NCBI RefSeq assembly: GCF_021916785.1
Contig: NZ_JAKCFC010000001.1
Span: 558,001-622,000 of the forward strand
DNA length: 64,000 bases
Direction of reading: 5' to 3'
Origin: Mycolicibacterium lacusdiani
GTDB taxonomy: Bacteria; Actinomycetota; Actinomycetes; Mycobacteriales; Mycobacteriaceae
Each line of letters begins with the position of its first letter. Within the stretch, counting starts at the first letter, position 1. The notes under the pieces are model-generated. The model ran no database searches, was not told the DNA's origin, and saw nothing but the letters and a program-made list of their open reading frames with translations. Below, piece after piece: positions 13,959-24,124 of this stretch. Position numbers and translations under genes: made by a program.

Positions 13959-14532
13959 CGTCGTCGGCACCACCGAAGGCGCCGCGCCGGTAGCCGTTGG
14001 TCCGCACGCAGATATGGCCTGCGGGATCGAGGGGTTCATCACACAGCGGGCACGGCGGCCGCCCCGCTGAGATGACGCGGTTGGAACGGTTCGCGAACTC
14101 GCGCGCCGACTCGGGGGTGAGGAACACCCGCACGGCGTCGGGGCCGTCCTCGGCGTCGTCGAGGACCACCGAGGCGTCGAACTCGGTATCCGACACAGCG
14201 AGCAGTTCGACGACGACCGTCTGCGCCTCGGAGTCCCAGCCCAGGCCCATCGTGCCGACCCTGAACTCCGCATCGACGGGCATGACCAGCGGGCTCAGAT
14301 CCCCAACCTCGTCGGTCTCGGGTGGGATCGGGGTGCCGAACCGGCGGTTGATCTCGAGCAGCAGCGCGGAGATGCGCTCGGCGAGCACGGCGACCTGCTG
14401 CTTCTCCAGCATCACCGACACCACCCGCGCGTCGTGGACCGCCTGCAGGTAGAACGTCCGGTTTCCCGGCTGCCCGACGGTCCCGGCCACGAAGCGGTCG
14501 GGTGAGCGGAAGACGTGAATCGAGCGGGTCAT
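13942..14532 (-). CDS. DUF3090 family protein
   Basis: 196 residues, counterpart of Rv2134c. The body is mixed alpha/beta with no catalytic motif I recognise; the C-terminus has CPLCDEPLDPAGHIC, a knuckle of two CxxC-like pairs that could bind zinc, followed by RTNGYRRGAFG and an acidic tail. The start ATG 14532 has GGAAGGG upstream. It is encoded between a histidine phosphatase and the kinase-like SCO1664-family gene with short or overlapping junctions, which suggests one functional unit. Function unknown. Confidence 0.85.
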   Translation of the reverse strand: MTRSIHVFRSPDRFVAGTVGQPGNRTFYLQAVHDARVVSVMLEKQQVAVLAERISALLLEINRRFGTPIPPETDEVGDLSPLVMPVDAEFRVGTMGLGWDSEAQTVVVELLAVSDTEFDASVVLDDAEDGPDAVRVFLTPESAREFANRSNRVISAGRPPCPLCDEPLDPAGHICVRTNGYRRGAFGGADDDEPDF

Positions 14533-14587
14533 GGCCCTTCCAAAATACCGGTATCGGCTGAGCTGCCGTAATTCCCACGGCCGTAGG

Positions 14588-15289
14588 TCACCCGGTGGAA
14601 CCGCCGACCACCGCGTCGGAGGCGGCGACGGCGCCCTCCTCGGCAGTCTGCGCGGGCTTGGGCACGAGCGCTGACGTGAGGTCTGCGCCGGTGTGGTTGA
14701 CGTGCAGGACGAACGGGCGCACGGGGGTATAGCGGATGACGCTCATCGACGCCGGGTCCGCGGTGATGCGCTGGAAGCCGTCGAGGTGCACGCCGAGTGC
14801 GTCGGCGAGCACCGCCTTGATCACGTCGCCGTGCGTACAGGCGACCCACAGGGCGTCCCCGCCGTGCTCCTCGCCGAGCCTGCGGTCGTGGTCGCGAATC
14901 GCGGCAACCGCCCTGGCCTGCACGTTGGCCAGTCCTTCGCCCTCGGGGAACACCGCGGCGCTGGGCTGCTGCTGCACCACCGCCCACAGCGGCTCCTTGA
15001 CGAGGTCGCCGATCTTCTGGCCGGTCCACTGTCCGTAGTCGACCTCGACCAGCCGATCGTCGACGACGGGGTTCAGACCCAGGGCGTCGGCGAGCGGTTC
15101 GACGGTGCGTTCACAGCGCAGCAGCGGCGAGCGGACGATGGCCTTGACCGGCAGGTCGCCCATCCGGGCGACGACGCCGATGGCCTGTTCGCGGCCCTTG
15201 TCGTCGAGGTCGACGCCCTCGGACCGGCCGGCCAGGGTATGGGCGGTGTTGGACGTCGAGCGACCGTGGCGCAGCAGGATGACCGTCAT
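14588..15289 (-). CDS. Histidine phosphatase family protein (MSMEG_4193/Rv2135c type)
   Basis: 233-residue branch-1 phosphatase/phosphoglycerate mutase-like enzyme. The phosphohistidine motif VILLRHGRSTSN opens the protein, VRSPLLRCERTVEPL supplies the second Arg, DYGQWTGQ is typical of the acid phosphatase group, and ACTHGDVIKAVLADAL holds the second catalytic His. The last 40 residues are a low-complexity Ala-rich tail. It starts 1 bp after the uppP stop, so it is likely translated from the same message. The physiological substrate is unknown. Confidence 0.88.
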   Translation of the reverse strand: MTVILLRHGRSTSNTAHTLAGRSEGVDLDDKGREQAIGVVARMGDLPVKAIVRSPLLRCERTVEPLADALGLNPVVDDRLVEVDYGQWTGQKIGDLVKEPLWAVVQQQPSAAVFPEGEGLANVQARAVAAIRDHDRRLGEEHGGDALWVACTHGDVIKAVLADALGVHLDGFQRITADPASMSVIRYTPVRPFVLHVNHTGADLTSALVPKPAQTAEEGAVAASDAVVGGSTG

Positions 15290-15290
15290 G

Positions 15291-16136
15291 TCAGGAGGCC
15301 GCCAGGACGCCGGTGCCGAGCAGGATGAGGACGACCACTCCGAGCAGCACGCGGTAGGCGACGAACCAGTACATGCCGTGCCGAACCAGGAACTTGAGGA
15401 ACCAGGCCACCGCGGCGTACCCGACGACGAACGCGATGACGATCGACACCAGTAGCTGCGGGCCGGTGGCGCTCATGCCCTCGGTCACCGGGGCGAACGC
15501 GTCGGGCAGCGAGAACAGACCAGAGGCCAGCACCGCCGGGATGGCCAGCAGGAACCCGAAGCGCGCGGCCACCTCTCGGTTCTGGCCGAGGAACAGGCCC
15601 GCGCTGATCGTGGCTCCGGACCGCGAGACACCGGGGACCAGCGCCATGCACTGCGCCAGCCCGACGATGACGCTGTCCTTCCACGTCAGCTGTTCGACGG
15701 TGCGGTTCTGCTTGCCGTAGTACTCCGCGGCGGCGATGACGGCCGAGAACGCGATGAGTGCGATCGCGACGATCCAGAGGTTGCGCACCCCGCCGCGGAT
15801 CTGGTCCTTGAAGAGCAGACCCAGTACGCAGATCGGGATGGTGCCGATGATCACCCACCAGCCCAGCCAGTAGTCCGACGTGCGCCGCGCAGAGTCGCGC
15901 AGACCGCCGAACCAGGCGATCAGGATGCGGCGGATGTCGCCTGCGAAGTAGACCAGGACGGCCAACTCGGTGCCGAGTTGCGTGACGGCGGTGAACGAGG
16001 CACCCGCGTCGTCGTCGAAGAACAGCTGGGACGCGATGGCGAGGTGGCCCGAGGACGACACCGGCAGGAACTCGGTGAGCCCCTGCAGTACGGCCAACAC
16101 CACCACCTGTAGCCAGGACATGGCCTCGACGATCAC
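15291..16136 (-). CDS. uppP: Undecaprenyl-diphosphate phosphatase
   Basis: Integral membrane enzyme that recycles undecaprenyl (decaprenyl in mycobacteria) pyrophosphate to the monophosphate carrier for peptidoglycan and arabinogalactan precursors. Catalytic regions are intact: the Glu-rich [15 protein letters not shown] and the P-loop-like [11 protein letters not shown]. Several hydrophobic helices fill the rest, and the end [16 protein letters not shown] is typical. The first in-frame start is GTG 16136; ATG 16121 gives 276 residues, the length I recall for Rv2136c, and may be the true start. Its product supports the dcw genes at the far end of the window. Confidence 0.94.
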   Translation of the reverse strand: MIVEAMSWLQVVVLAVLQGLTEFLPVSSSGHLAIASQLFFDDDAGASFTAVTQLGTELAVLVYFAGDIRRILIAWFGGLRDSARRTSDYWLGWWVIIGTIPICVLGLLFKDQIRGGVRNLWIVAIALIAFSAVIAAAEYYGKQNRTVEQLTWKDSVIVGLAQCMALVPGVSRSGATISAGLFLGQNREVAARFGFLLAIPAVLASGLFSLPDAFAPVTEGMSATGPQLLVSIVIAFVVGYAAVAWFLKFLVRHGMYWFVAYRVLLGVVVLILLGTGVLAAS

Positions 16137-16163
16137 GCCGAAGACCGTACCGCGCGGGGTGGA

Positions 16164-16487
16164 TCAGCGATTCGAGCGTGGCACCGGGTGGGCGTCGGCC
16201 ACGGCGTCGCGCACCGCCGCTGCGAGACTGCGCTCGTCGTCGACGTCGATGTTCGCCAGGCTGCGGGTCGACGTGGCGACCACGTCCTCGGCCTGGGGCA
16301 CCGGGCCGGCGAGACGGGGCCTGTAGACCTCGATGACCAGCGCGTGACGGTCGACCTGGAATTCGACGTGGAAGCTGAACGACCTGCCGTCACCAACGGC
16401 GCCGAAGCCGCTGGCGAACAGCCCCGTCGAGATGTCCTCGATGCGGAATCGCTGGTCCACGGCGGACCGATCCGCGGCGAGGGTCAT
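16164..16487 (-). CDS. Conserved hypothetical protein, Rv2137c-like
   Basis: Small 107-residue soluble protein without signal peptide or membrane segment. The central part (FSFHVEFQVDRHALVIEVYRP) predicts beta strands and the last third is an Ala-rich helix. Its position between uppP and the divergent lppL gene is the same as Rv2137c in M. tuberculosis, and that is the basis for the name. It is probably co-transcribed with uppP, 27 bp downstream. No function can be assigned. Confidence 0.75.
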   Translation of the reverse strand: MTLAADRSAVDQRFRIEDISTGLFASGFGAVGDGRSFSFHVEFQVDRHALVIEVYRPRLAGPVPQAEDVVATSTRSLANIDVDDERSLAAAVRDAVADAHPVPRSNR

Positions 16488-16608
16488 TGACGCACACTAA
16501 CGCCGGGGCGCGTACCTGGCAGGCCGGACGCGACCGACCGGTGAACGCCGACTTCCCTACACTCGACCTGCGAGTGACCTCTTATCCGCACGCCTCGAGA
16601 GCTACCCT

Positions 16609-17637
16609 TTGCCTTTTCATCGAAACCTGCGACATCACCTATTTCACGCAGCCGTTGCTGGTGTGACGGTCGTCGCCGTCGGGGCGTGCTCGTCGGATCC
16701 CGTCGAGGCCCCGCCGCCGACCATCACCCCGGCTGCCGCAGCCGATTCGCCACCAGCGGCCACACCGCCGGCCGGCGAGGTGCGCCCGATCGACGGGCCC
16801 GGCCTGACCAGCTTGTTCGACCAGACGACGGGGAGCCTCGTCGTGCTCACCGGAACCGGCGGCAGCGGTTCGAGGCTGGCGGTGATCCCGACGACGGGTG
16901 CGGCTCGCACCGTGACCCTGCCCACGCCCGCGAGTTCGCTGGCCGGTGATGGCGACGGCACCGTCTACGCCGCCGTGCGCGGAGGTTACGTTCGCATCGC
17001 GCTGGCTGGAGACGTGGTGACGCCGTTCGAGGTCGAGGGCGCCACCGACGTCGACTTCACGGCGATCACGCGGCGGGGCGACGGGCGGCTCGCGCTCGGC
17101 ACCGCCGACGGCGCGGTCTACACGCTCGGGTCCGACACCGCCGTGGCCGCGCGCCTGCAGATCTTCGCGCGGGTGGACGGGCTCGCCGCCCAGGGAGACA
17201 CCGTGGTGGTGCTCGACCGCGGCCAGACGTCGGTGACGACCGTCGATCCCTCCGGTGACGACGCAGGACAGGCGCTGCGGGCAGGTGAGGGCGCCACCAC
17301 CATCGCCGCCGATTCGGCTGAACGCGTGCTGGTCGCCGACACCCGCGGCGGAGCTCTGCTGGTGTTCGGCGCCGATCCGCTGATCCTTCGGCAGCGCTAT
17401 CCGGTCGGCGGCGCGCCCTACGGACTGGCGGGTTCGGCGCGGCTGGCGTGGGTTTCGGAGACGGCGACGAACACCGTCGTTGGTTACGATCTCGCCACCG
17501 GAATACCAGTGGAGAAGGTGCGTTATTCAACCGTTCGGCAACCGAACTCCCTGGCCTTCGACGAGGAGTCCAACACGTTGTTCGTGGTGTCGGGCTCGGG
17601 GGCGGGTGTGCAGGTGATCAAGGAGGCGACGCCATGA
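16609..17637 (+). CDS. lppL: LppL-like lipoprotein with beta-propeller repeats
   Basis: 342-residue predicted lipoprotein. The N-terminus is a short Arg/His-containing leader, a hydrophobic stretch and the lipobox VGAC, followed by a Pro/Ala-rich linker. The rest contains repeated strands such as RLALGTADGAVYTL, QTSVTTVDPSGD, NTVVGYDLATGIPVEKVRY and QPNSLAFDEESNTLFVVSG, which fits a YVTN/NHL-type propeller facing the periplasm. The TTG at 16609 is the start compatible with a full signal peptide. Counterpart of Rv2138. It begins a plus-strand operon with a DUF5703 gene and pyrD. Confidence 0.85.
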   Translation: MPFHRNLRHHLFHAAVAGVTVVAVGACSSDPVEAPPPTITPAAAADSPPAATPPAGEVRPIDGPGLTSLFDQTTGSLVVLTGTGGSGSRLAVIPTTGAARTVTLPTPASSLAGDGDGTVYAAVRGGYVRIALAGDVVTPFEVEGATDVDFTAITRRGDGRLALGTADGAVYTLGSDTAVAARLQIFARVDGLAAQGDTVVVLDRGQTSVTTVDPSGDDAGQALRAGEGATTIAADSAERVLVADTRGGALLVFGADPLILRQRYPVGGAPYGLAGSARLAWVSETATNTVVGYDLATGIPVEKVRYSTVRQPNSLAFDEESNTLFVVSGSGAGVQVIKEATP

Positions 17638-17893
17638 GCGGTCGAAGCCAGCGCGGTCGGATGCCCGCGGCGTGGGAGGCCGACCTCTCCGATGACTACG
17701 AGTGGATTCCGCTGCGGCTGCCCCCGGACGTGACGCGCGTCTCGGCCTCGACGCGACTGTCGATCGAGGCGGAGTACCGCGGGTGGGAACTCACCCGGGT
17801 CCGGCTCTACACCGACGGTAGCCGTCGAGTGCTGTTGCGGCGCAGAAAGACTGCGGCCGATCGGCTCGGCGTCGGCGATCTGCCGGGCAGTTG

Positions 17894-17894
<1 letters not shown>
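17634..17894 (+). CDS. DUF5703 family small protein
   Basis: 86-residue basic protein starting at ATG 17634, overlapping the lppL stop by four bases (ATGA). It contains [20 protein letters not shown] and ends in [12 protein letters not shown], a compact alpha/beta pattern seen in other actinobacteria at this place. No signal peptide or catalytic motif. Its stop overlaps the pyrD start by one base (TGATG), so all three genes appear translationally coupled. Function unknown. Confidence 0.82.
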
Positions 17895-18951
<1,057 letters not shown>

Positions 18952-18955
<4 letters not shown>

Positions 18956-19485
18956 CTCCCCTGCACCTCGTAGGTGCCGTGGATGACGGCGCGCGCGATG
19001 GCGTGGCTGAACAGGTTGAAGCCGAGGTATGCGGGCGTCGACCCCTCGGGCAGGTCGAGCTTCTCGACGTCGACGGCATACACGGCGATGAAGTAGCGGT
19101 GCGGTCCGTGTCCGGGTGGCGGCGCCGCGCCGATGAAGCGCTTCAGCCCCGCGTCGTTGCTCAATGTCATTGCGTCACCCGGGAACCCGCTGTGGCTGCC
19201 GTCGCCGACGCCTTCGGGCAGTTCGGTGACCGTCGCGGGCAGGTTGGCCACCGCCCAATGCCAGAATCCCGATCCGGTCGGTGCGTCGGGGTCGTACATC
19301 GTGACCGCGAAGCTTCGCGTCTCCTCGGGGAAGCCGGACCATGCGAGGTCCGGGGAGACGTCGGAGCCACCGGCCCCCATGATTCCGCTGACCTGCTCGT
19401 TCCCGAGCGGTTGGCCGTCGGTGACGGCCTTGCTGGTGAGGGTGAAGGTGGGCAACTTCGGTAGCGCGTCGTACGGCGTGCTCAT
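18952..19485 (-). CDS. PEBP (YbhB/RKIP) family protein, TB18.6-like
   Basis: 177-residue phosphatidylethanolamine-binding-protein-fold protein, counterpart of Rv2140c. Family motifs include [31 protein letters not shown], split here as the DPDAP ligand loop and the HWAVANLP strand, and [18 protein letters not shown], which forms the anion pocket. No signal peptide, so cytosolic. ATG 19485 follows AAAGGA at good spacing. In bacteria the ligand is not established. Its stop overlaps the pyrD stop region by 4 bp. Confidence 0.9.
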
Positions 19486-19511
19486 GTGCGTCCTTTCGAG
19501 AACGGTCGGGG

Positions 19512-20846
19512 TTAGCAGTGCAGCAGGAAGTGGTTGAGGACCTCCGTGCCGAACGTCAGCGACTCGACGGGTACCCGTTCGTCGACGCCGTGGAACAGCG
19601 CCGCGAAGTCGAGTTCGGGCGGGAGGCGCAGTGGGATGAAACCGAAGCAGCGGATGCCAAGGCGGGCAAAGTGTTTGGCGTCGGTGCCGCCAGACAGCAT
19701 GTACGGCACGATGCGGGCGTCGGGATCCACGGTCAGCAGCGAGGCGTTCATCGCGTCGACCAGGTCGCCGTCGAACGAGGTCTCATACGCTGGCAGGTCG
19801 GTGATCCACTCGCGGGTGACGTTCGGTCCGATGAGTTCGTCGACGGCGGCCTCGAACTCTCTCGCGTGGCCGGGCAGGATTCGGCAGTCGACCACGGCCT
19901 CGGCCGAGCCCGGGATCACGTTGGCCTTGTACCCGGCGTTGAGCATCGTCGGGTTCGCCGAGTCCCGCAGCGTCGCACCGACGATGCGTCCGATCGGGCC
20001 CAGCTTGGCGACCACGCCGTCCAGGTCCGGCGAGTCGGGATCGAACGAGTGCCCCGTCTCCTCGCCGACGGCCGCGAGGAACTGCGCGACGGTGTCGGTG
20101 AGCACGATCGGGAACTGGTGGCGGCCGAGCCGATCCACGGCGCCGGCGAGGGTGGTGACGGCGTTGTCGTCGTGCACGAACGAACCGTGGCCTGCGCGGC
20201 CGCGGGCCACCAGGCGCATCCACCGCATGCCCTTCTCGGCCGTCTCGATCAGGTAGAGACGCTTGTCGCCGCCGTCGCGGTGCGGCACGGTCAACGAGAA
20301 TCCGCCGACCTCCCCGATCGCCTCGGTGACGCCCTCGAACAGGTCCGGACGGTTCTCGACTAGCCAGCCGCAGCCGTACTTGCCGCCAGCCTCCTCGTCG
20401 GCGACGAACGCGAAGACGAGGTCTCGGGGTGGGACGACGCCCGAGCGCTTCAGCTGGCGCGCCACGGCGATCATCATGCCGATCATGTTCTTCATGTCGA
20501 TCGCGCCGCGACCCCACACGTAACCGCCCTCGACCGCACCGGAGAACGGGTGCACGCTCCAGTCGGCCGCCTCCGCGGGCACGACGTCGAGGTGACCGTG
20601 GATCAGCAGCGCTCCCCTGCTCGGGTCAGCGCCACGCAACCGGGTGATGACGTTCCCGCGGCCGGGCGCGCCGGATTCCACGTACTCGGTCTCGTAGCCG
20701 ACCTCCTCGAGCTGGGCGGCTACCCAGCGGGCGCAGTCCGCCTCGCCCTTGGTGGTCGCCAGCTCACCGGTGTTCGACGTGTCGAAGCGAATCAGCTCGC
20801 TGACGAGGCCGACGACCTCGCTGGTGGCTTCCGGGGCGTCTGTCAC
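19512..20846 (-). CDS. M20 family metallopeptidase (ArgE/DapE-like)
   Basis: 444-residue di-zinc peptidase or deacylase of family M20, counterpart of Rv2141c. Metal ligands are in place: [11 protein letters not shown] (His, Asp), GRGAIDMKN (bridging Asp), [12 protein letters not shown] (general-base Glu and ligand Glu) and [14 protein letters not shown] near the end (His ligand). The lid-domain motif RGRAGHGS is present. Often annotated dapE2 or argE, but substrate is not proven. GTG 20846 is the start. It lies between the PEBP gene and tRNA-Leu. Confidence 0.9.
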   Translation of the reverse strand: MTDAPEATSEVVGLVSELIRFDTSNTGELATTKGEADCARWVAAQLEEVGYETEYVESGAPGRGNVITRLRGADPSRGALLIHGHLDVVPAEAADWSVHPFSGAVEGGYVWGRGAIDMKNMIGMMIAVARQLKRSGVVPPRDLVFAFVADEEAGGKYGCGWLVENRPDLFEGVTEAIGEVGGFSLTVPHRDGGDKRLYLIETAEKGMRWMRLVARGRAGHGSFVHDDNAVTTLAGAVDRLGRHQFPIVLTDTVAQFLAAVGEETGHSFDPDSPDLDGVVAKLGPIGRIVGATLRDSANPTMLNAGYKANVIPGSAEAVVDCRILPGHAREFEAAVDELIGPNVTREWITDLPAYETSFDGDLVDAMNASLLTVDPDARIVPYMLSGGTDAKHFARLGIRCFGFIPLRLPPELDFAALFHGVDERVPVESLTFGTEVLNHFLLHC

Positions 20847-20921
20847 AGTCCCATTCGTACCATCAACCGGGCGGGCTGGTTTGGGTCCGGGGCGGGTGAT
20901 CCGTTAGCCTTAGGCGCTCTT

Positions 20922-21007
20922 GTCCGAGTGGCGGAATGGCAGACGCGCTAGCTTGAGGTGCTAGTGCCCTATTAACGGGCGTGGGGGTTCAAGTCCCCCC
21001 TCGGACA
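20922..21007 (+). tRNA. tRNA-Leu (anticodon GAG)
   Basis: An 86-nt class II tRNA. The acceptor arm GTCCGAG pairs with CTCGGAC, the anticodon stem CTAGC/GCTAG closes the loop TTGAGGT with anticodon GAG at 20955-20957, the long variable arm is TGCCCTATTAACGGGC, and the T arm is GGGGGTTCAAGTCCCCC. The 3' CCA is not encoded; the sequence continues CAC. It reads leucine CUC and CUU codons. The converging esterase gene overlaps its 3' half on the other strand. Confidence 0.97.
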
Positions 21008-22094
21008 CACTTTTGAACCACCGGCTCGTGCTGTGCGCGAAGGCGACCACGTCGCGCGCCGCCCGGTCGAACAGATCAGGCACTGCCGCTGCGGCCAGCA
21101 GCTCCCCGGCGTGACCGACGCCGTTGTACACGTGGCCCGACGCCTGGACGCCTGCCTTCTGCAGCGCGCGCAGATACGCAAGGCCTTCGTCGCGCAGCGG
21201 GTCGAGTTCGTCGGTTGTGATGACGTGCGGCGGTAGTCCCACGAGGTCTTCGGCGGTCGCGAAATACGGCCACGCGAGCGGGTCGGTCCCATGGCGTCCT
21301 TCTGGGTCGTAGAGCGCCGCCATCAACGTCATGACGCTGGGGCCGATGAAGTACCCCTCGTTCTCGACCAGCGACGGCAGCGCCGGGTCGGGATCGTCGT
21401 ATCCGCCGAAGATGAACGGCACCTGCGCGTAGACGCCGTCGATGCGGTCGAGCCGGTTCTCCCGCTTCGCCTTCAACGCCGTGGCCAGCGACAGGTTGCC
21501 GCCGCCGGATTCACCGGTGACCACGATGGTCGAGATCCCCAACTCGTCGCGGCGGTCGTGCATCCAGTCCAGCGCACTGGCGCAGTCGTTCAGGCCCGCG
21601 GGGAACGGGTGCGGACCGAGCGCACCGCCTGCGTTGCGGAACTCCACCCCGACCACGACGCATCCGCGGCCTGCCAGCTGCCTGCGCCAGGCGGCGGCGG
21701 TGTCGGCCTGCAGTATCGCCATGCCGCCGCCGTGCAGGTGCAGCAGGCCGGGCAGCCGACCCTGGGTGCCGGACGGCCGGTCGACGTAGAGGGTGATCTG
21801 GTTGCCGTCGACACCGGTGATGGTCTCGACGCGGGTGTCCACGCCGTCTGGGTCCGGCACGGCGGACAGCAAGGCCGCGAAGACGCCGGTGAACGCCTGC
21901 TCGGCCGCCAAGGCAGCCGCGAGCAGGTCGTCGAGCGGCGATCCCCGGTGAACGGGCAGATCCGCAGCGGTGACGTCGAGCCCGAACGGCGCGAACAGCG
22001 CGAGCATCCGCGGATCGGAGCGGGGGTCGGTGCGCAGCTCGAGCGTTGGGTCGCCGAGCCGGCCCGGCAGTGTGACGGTGGCGGAATTGATCAT
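20961..22094 (-). CDS. Alpha/beta-hydrolase fold esterase (HSL/LipN-like)
   Basis: 377-residue cytosolic esterase of the hormone-sensitive-lipase family. The oxyanion motif LHLHGGG, nucleophile elbow TGESGGGN, acid in DELDPLRDEG and His in NGVGHAGEL complete the triad. The ATG at 22094 (MINSATVTLPG) precedes the recognisable N-terminal helices; longer upstream readings lack homology to the fold. Odd feature: no stop occurs before the tRNA-Leu gene, so the last 15 codons (ending EPPRPLIGH, stop TAG) are complementary to the tRNA's 3' half. The real protein core ends near HSTSRWFKS. Confidence 0.85.
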   Translation of the reverse strand: MINSATVTLPGRLGDPTLELRTDPRSDPRMLALFAPFGLDVTAADLPVHRGSPLDDLLAAALAAEQAFTGVFAALLSAVPDPDGVDTRVETITGVDGNQITLYVDRPSGTQGRLPGLLHLHGGGMAILQADTAAAWRRQLAGRGCVVVGVEFRNAGGALGPHPFPAGLNDCASALDWMHDRRDELGISTIVVTGESGGGNLSLATALKAKRENRLDRIDGVYAQVPFIFGGYDDPDPALPSLVENEGYFIGPSVMTLMAALYDPEGRHGTDPLAWPYFATAEDLVGLPPHVITTDELDPLRDEGLAYLRALQKAGVQASGHVYNGVGHAGELLAAAAVPDLFDRAARDVVAFAHSTSRWFKSVSEGGLEPPRPLIGH

Positions 22095-22253
22095 GGGGGC
22101 GAAGCTACTCCGCGTCGCCCTACTACCACGGGGGTCCGACGAGAACGGCTGTGTCACAGCCACTTCGGCTCGGGTTATCCACAGTGCCGCATTCATCCCC
22201 AGATCAGCCTTGGGGGCTAGCGGGTTGGCCAGCGAGCGAGAAGAATCAAACAT

Positions 22254-23684
22254 GTGTTCGACGAATTCGAGGGCCTCGACGACGGGGCGCTGCTCGCGGT
22301 GATGGGTGAATCGCTGCACGCCGAACGCGCCGCTGTCGCCCGCCGCTTGGTTGCGGCCGGGGTGTTCGCCGCCCGCCACGAAGCCGGGCCCGGCTCCGAA
22401 ACCGAGCGGTGGTGCGTCGAGGACTTCGATGCCGCCGCCGCCCAAGTCGGCGCCGAACTCGGCGTCAGCCGCTTCCGCGCCGGAGCCGACATGTCCCGCG
22501 GCCTCACCCTGGTCCAGCGGCTACCCCGGCTGGCCCAGCGGTTCCTGGCCGGCGAGGTGGATCTGCGGGTCATCGCGACCATCGACACCCGCACCACCCT
22601 GGTGCGGGACCCGGGTGTCCTCGCCGAGTTGGACGCCAGGCTGGCCGAGGCCGCACCCCGCTGGAACGCCCTGTCCCAGGCGAAGCTCACCGAGGTCGTG
22701 GACTGGCTGGTCGTCGAACTCGACCCCGAGGCCAAACGGGTCGCCCGCGACCGGCTCGACGACCGCCACGTCGAGATCACCCCGGGCGAGCACGGTCTCA
22801 GCGAGATCCACGGCCGCCTCAGCGCGACCGACGGGGCCGCGTTGGACAAGCGCCTCGACGCGATCGCCGCCACGGTATGCCGCGACGACCCCCGCACCAC
22901 CGCTCAACGCCGCGTCGACGGACTCGTGGCCCTGTCGGAACGTCGCGAGACCCTGGACTGCCGGTGCGGGCAGAACCAGTGCCCCGCTGCCGGTGAGACC
23001 GCTGCCGCTGGAACCAGCGCGCCGACGCAGGTGATCGTGCACGTCCTCGCCGAACAGTCCACCATCGACGGCACCGGCGACACCCCGGCCTACCTGCCCG
23101 GGCACGGCCCCGTGCCCGCCGCCACGGTCCGCGAACTCGTCGACACCGGCCGCGCCACGACCCGGCCGCTGATCGTTCCGAGCCCTGACACCCCCGCCGA
23201 ACCCGGCTACCGGCCCTCCCGCGCACTGCGCGCGTTCCTGATGTTCCGCGACCTCACCTGCCGCTTCCCCGGCTGCAGCCACCCGGCCGAGAAGTGCGAC
23301 TACGACCACACCGTCCCCTGGCCCCAGGGCCGCACCCACCCGTCGGATCTCAAGGCGTACTGCCGTCACCATCACCTGCTCAAGACGTTCTGGGGCGGCC
23401 CCCGCGGATGGAACGACGTCCAACACCCCGACGGCACCATCGAATTCACCTCACCCAGCGGCCGCCGCTACACCACCACCCCACTCGGTGCGTCGTTCTT
23501 CCCGCACCTGGCCACCCCCACCGGCGACCACCAACCCCGCGGCGCACCCCCACCCGACACCCCCGCCAAGACATGGGCGATGCCACTACGACGACGCACC
23601 CGCGCCGCCGACAAAGCCGCACGCATCGCCCACGAACGCGCGATCAACCGCGCCAATGGCGACGCCAACCCGCCGCCGTTCTGA
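22254..23684 (+). CDS. DUF222/HNH endonuclease domain protein, 13E12 repeat family
   Basis: 476-residue member of the actinobacterial REP13E12 group. An N-terminal helical DUF222 region (ADMSRGLTLVQRLPRLAQRF) is followed by a C-terminal HNH nuclease domain: CRFPGCSHPAEKCDYDHTVP, then YCRHHHLLKTFWGG, with two Cys pairs for zinc and the DH metal site. A basic tail follows. These genes are dispersed in many copies and in M. tuberculosis serve as a phage integration target. I see no flanking inverted or direct repeats here. The GTG start 22254 lies 159 bp from the divergent esterase gene. Confidence 0.9.
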   Translation: MFDEFEGLDDGALLAVMGESLHAERAAVARRLVAAGVFAARHEAGPGSETERWCVEDFDAAAAQVGAELGVSRFRAGADMSRGLTLVQRLPRLAQRFLAGEVDLRVIATIDTRTTLVRDPGVLAELDARLAEAAPRWNALSQAKLTEVVDWLVVELDPEAKRVARDRLDDRHVEITPGEHGLSEIHGRLSATDGAALDKRLDAIAATVCRDDPRTTAQRRVDGLVALSERRETLDCRCGQNQCPAAGETAAAGTSAPTQVIVHVLAEQSTIDGTGDTPAYLPGHGPVPAATVRELVDTGRATTRPLIVPSPDTPAEPGYRPSRALRAFLMFRDLTCRFPGCSHPAEKCDYDHTVPWPQGRTHPSDLKAYCRHHHLLKTFWGGPRGWNDVQHPDGTIEFTSPSGRRYTTTPLGASFFPHLATPTGDHQPRGAPPPDTPAKTWAMPLRRRTRAADKAARIAHERAINRANGDANPPPF

Positions 23685-23762
23685 TGCGCACGCTGCGCTC
23701 GTCGGCCCCCCGCGATACCGTTCTGAGTAGCGGTCGGGGGGCCGCGCACAGGGGGTGGGGAC

Positions 23763-24122
23763 ATGATTCGAATGGCAACCGGGATCGGCTGTTTGGCTGC
23801 GACTGGGGCGGCACTGGCGGTCACGCTGGCGCCTCCTGCGGCAGCCGACCCGATCGAGTACGTGATGTTCCTCGACGACGAGGGCGTGTACTACGAGTCG
23901 ATGACCGACGTCATCGACCTCGGCAAGTTCACCTGCCGCATGTTGCGCTCGGGCGCAGCCGTACCCGCCGCACTGAACAACGTTGCCGATGCGGGGTATG
24001 CGCCGTTCGAGACCGGGATCATCGTCTACGCCGCCGGGCTGAAGATGTGCCCCGACGTGCTACCGGTGATCGAGTCGTGGGCGCAGGACGGCACCGGCGC
24101 CTCTGCCGTCAGCCACTACTGA
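23763..24122 (+). CDS. Small secreted protein, DUF732-like
   Basis: 119-residue exported protein. A signal peptide (MIRMATGIGCLAATGAALAV, then APPAAADP with a likely cut after AAA) precedes a mature helical domain with FLDDEGVYYESMTDVIDLGK and two Cys (in FTCRML and KMCPDV) that could form one disulfide. This pattern fits mycobacterial DUF732 proteins of unknown function. It ends 2 bp before the converging nasN stop. Confidence 0.75.
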   Translation: MIRMATGIGCLAATGAALAVTLAPPAAADPIEYVMFLDDEGVYYESMTDVIDLGKFTCRMLRSGAAVPAALNNVADAGYAPFETGIIVYAAGLKMCPDVLPVIESWAQDGTGASAVSHY

Positions 24123-24124
24123 CC

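Noticed and set aside
22254..23684. HNH/13E12 gene as part of an integrated mobile element
   Set aside because: No att-like direct repeats, integrase or inverted repeats flank it, and the tRNA-Leu nearby is intact on its 3' side without a duplicated end.
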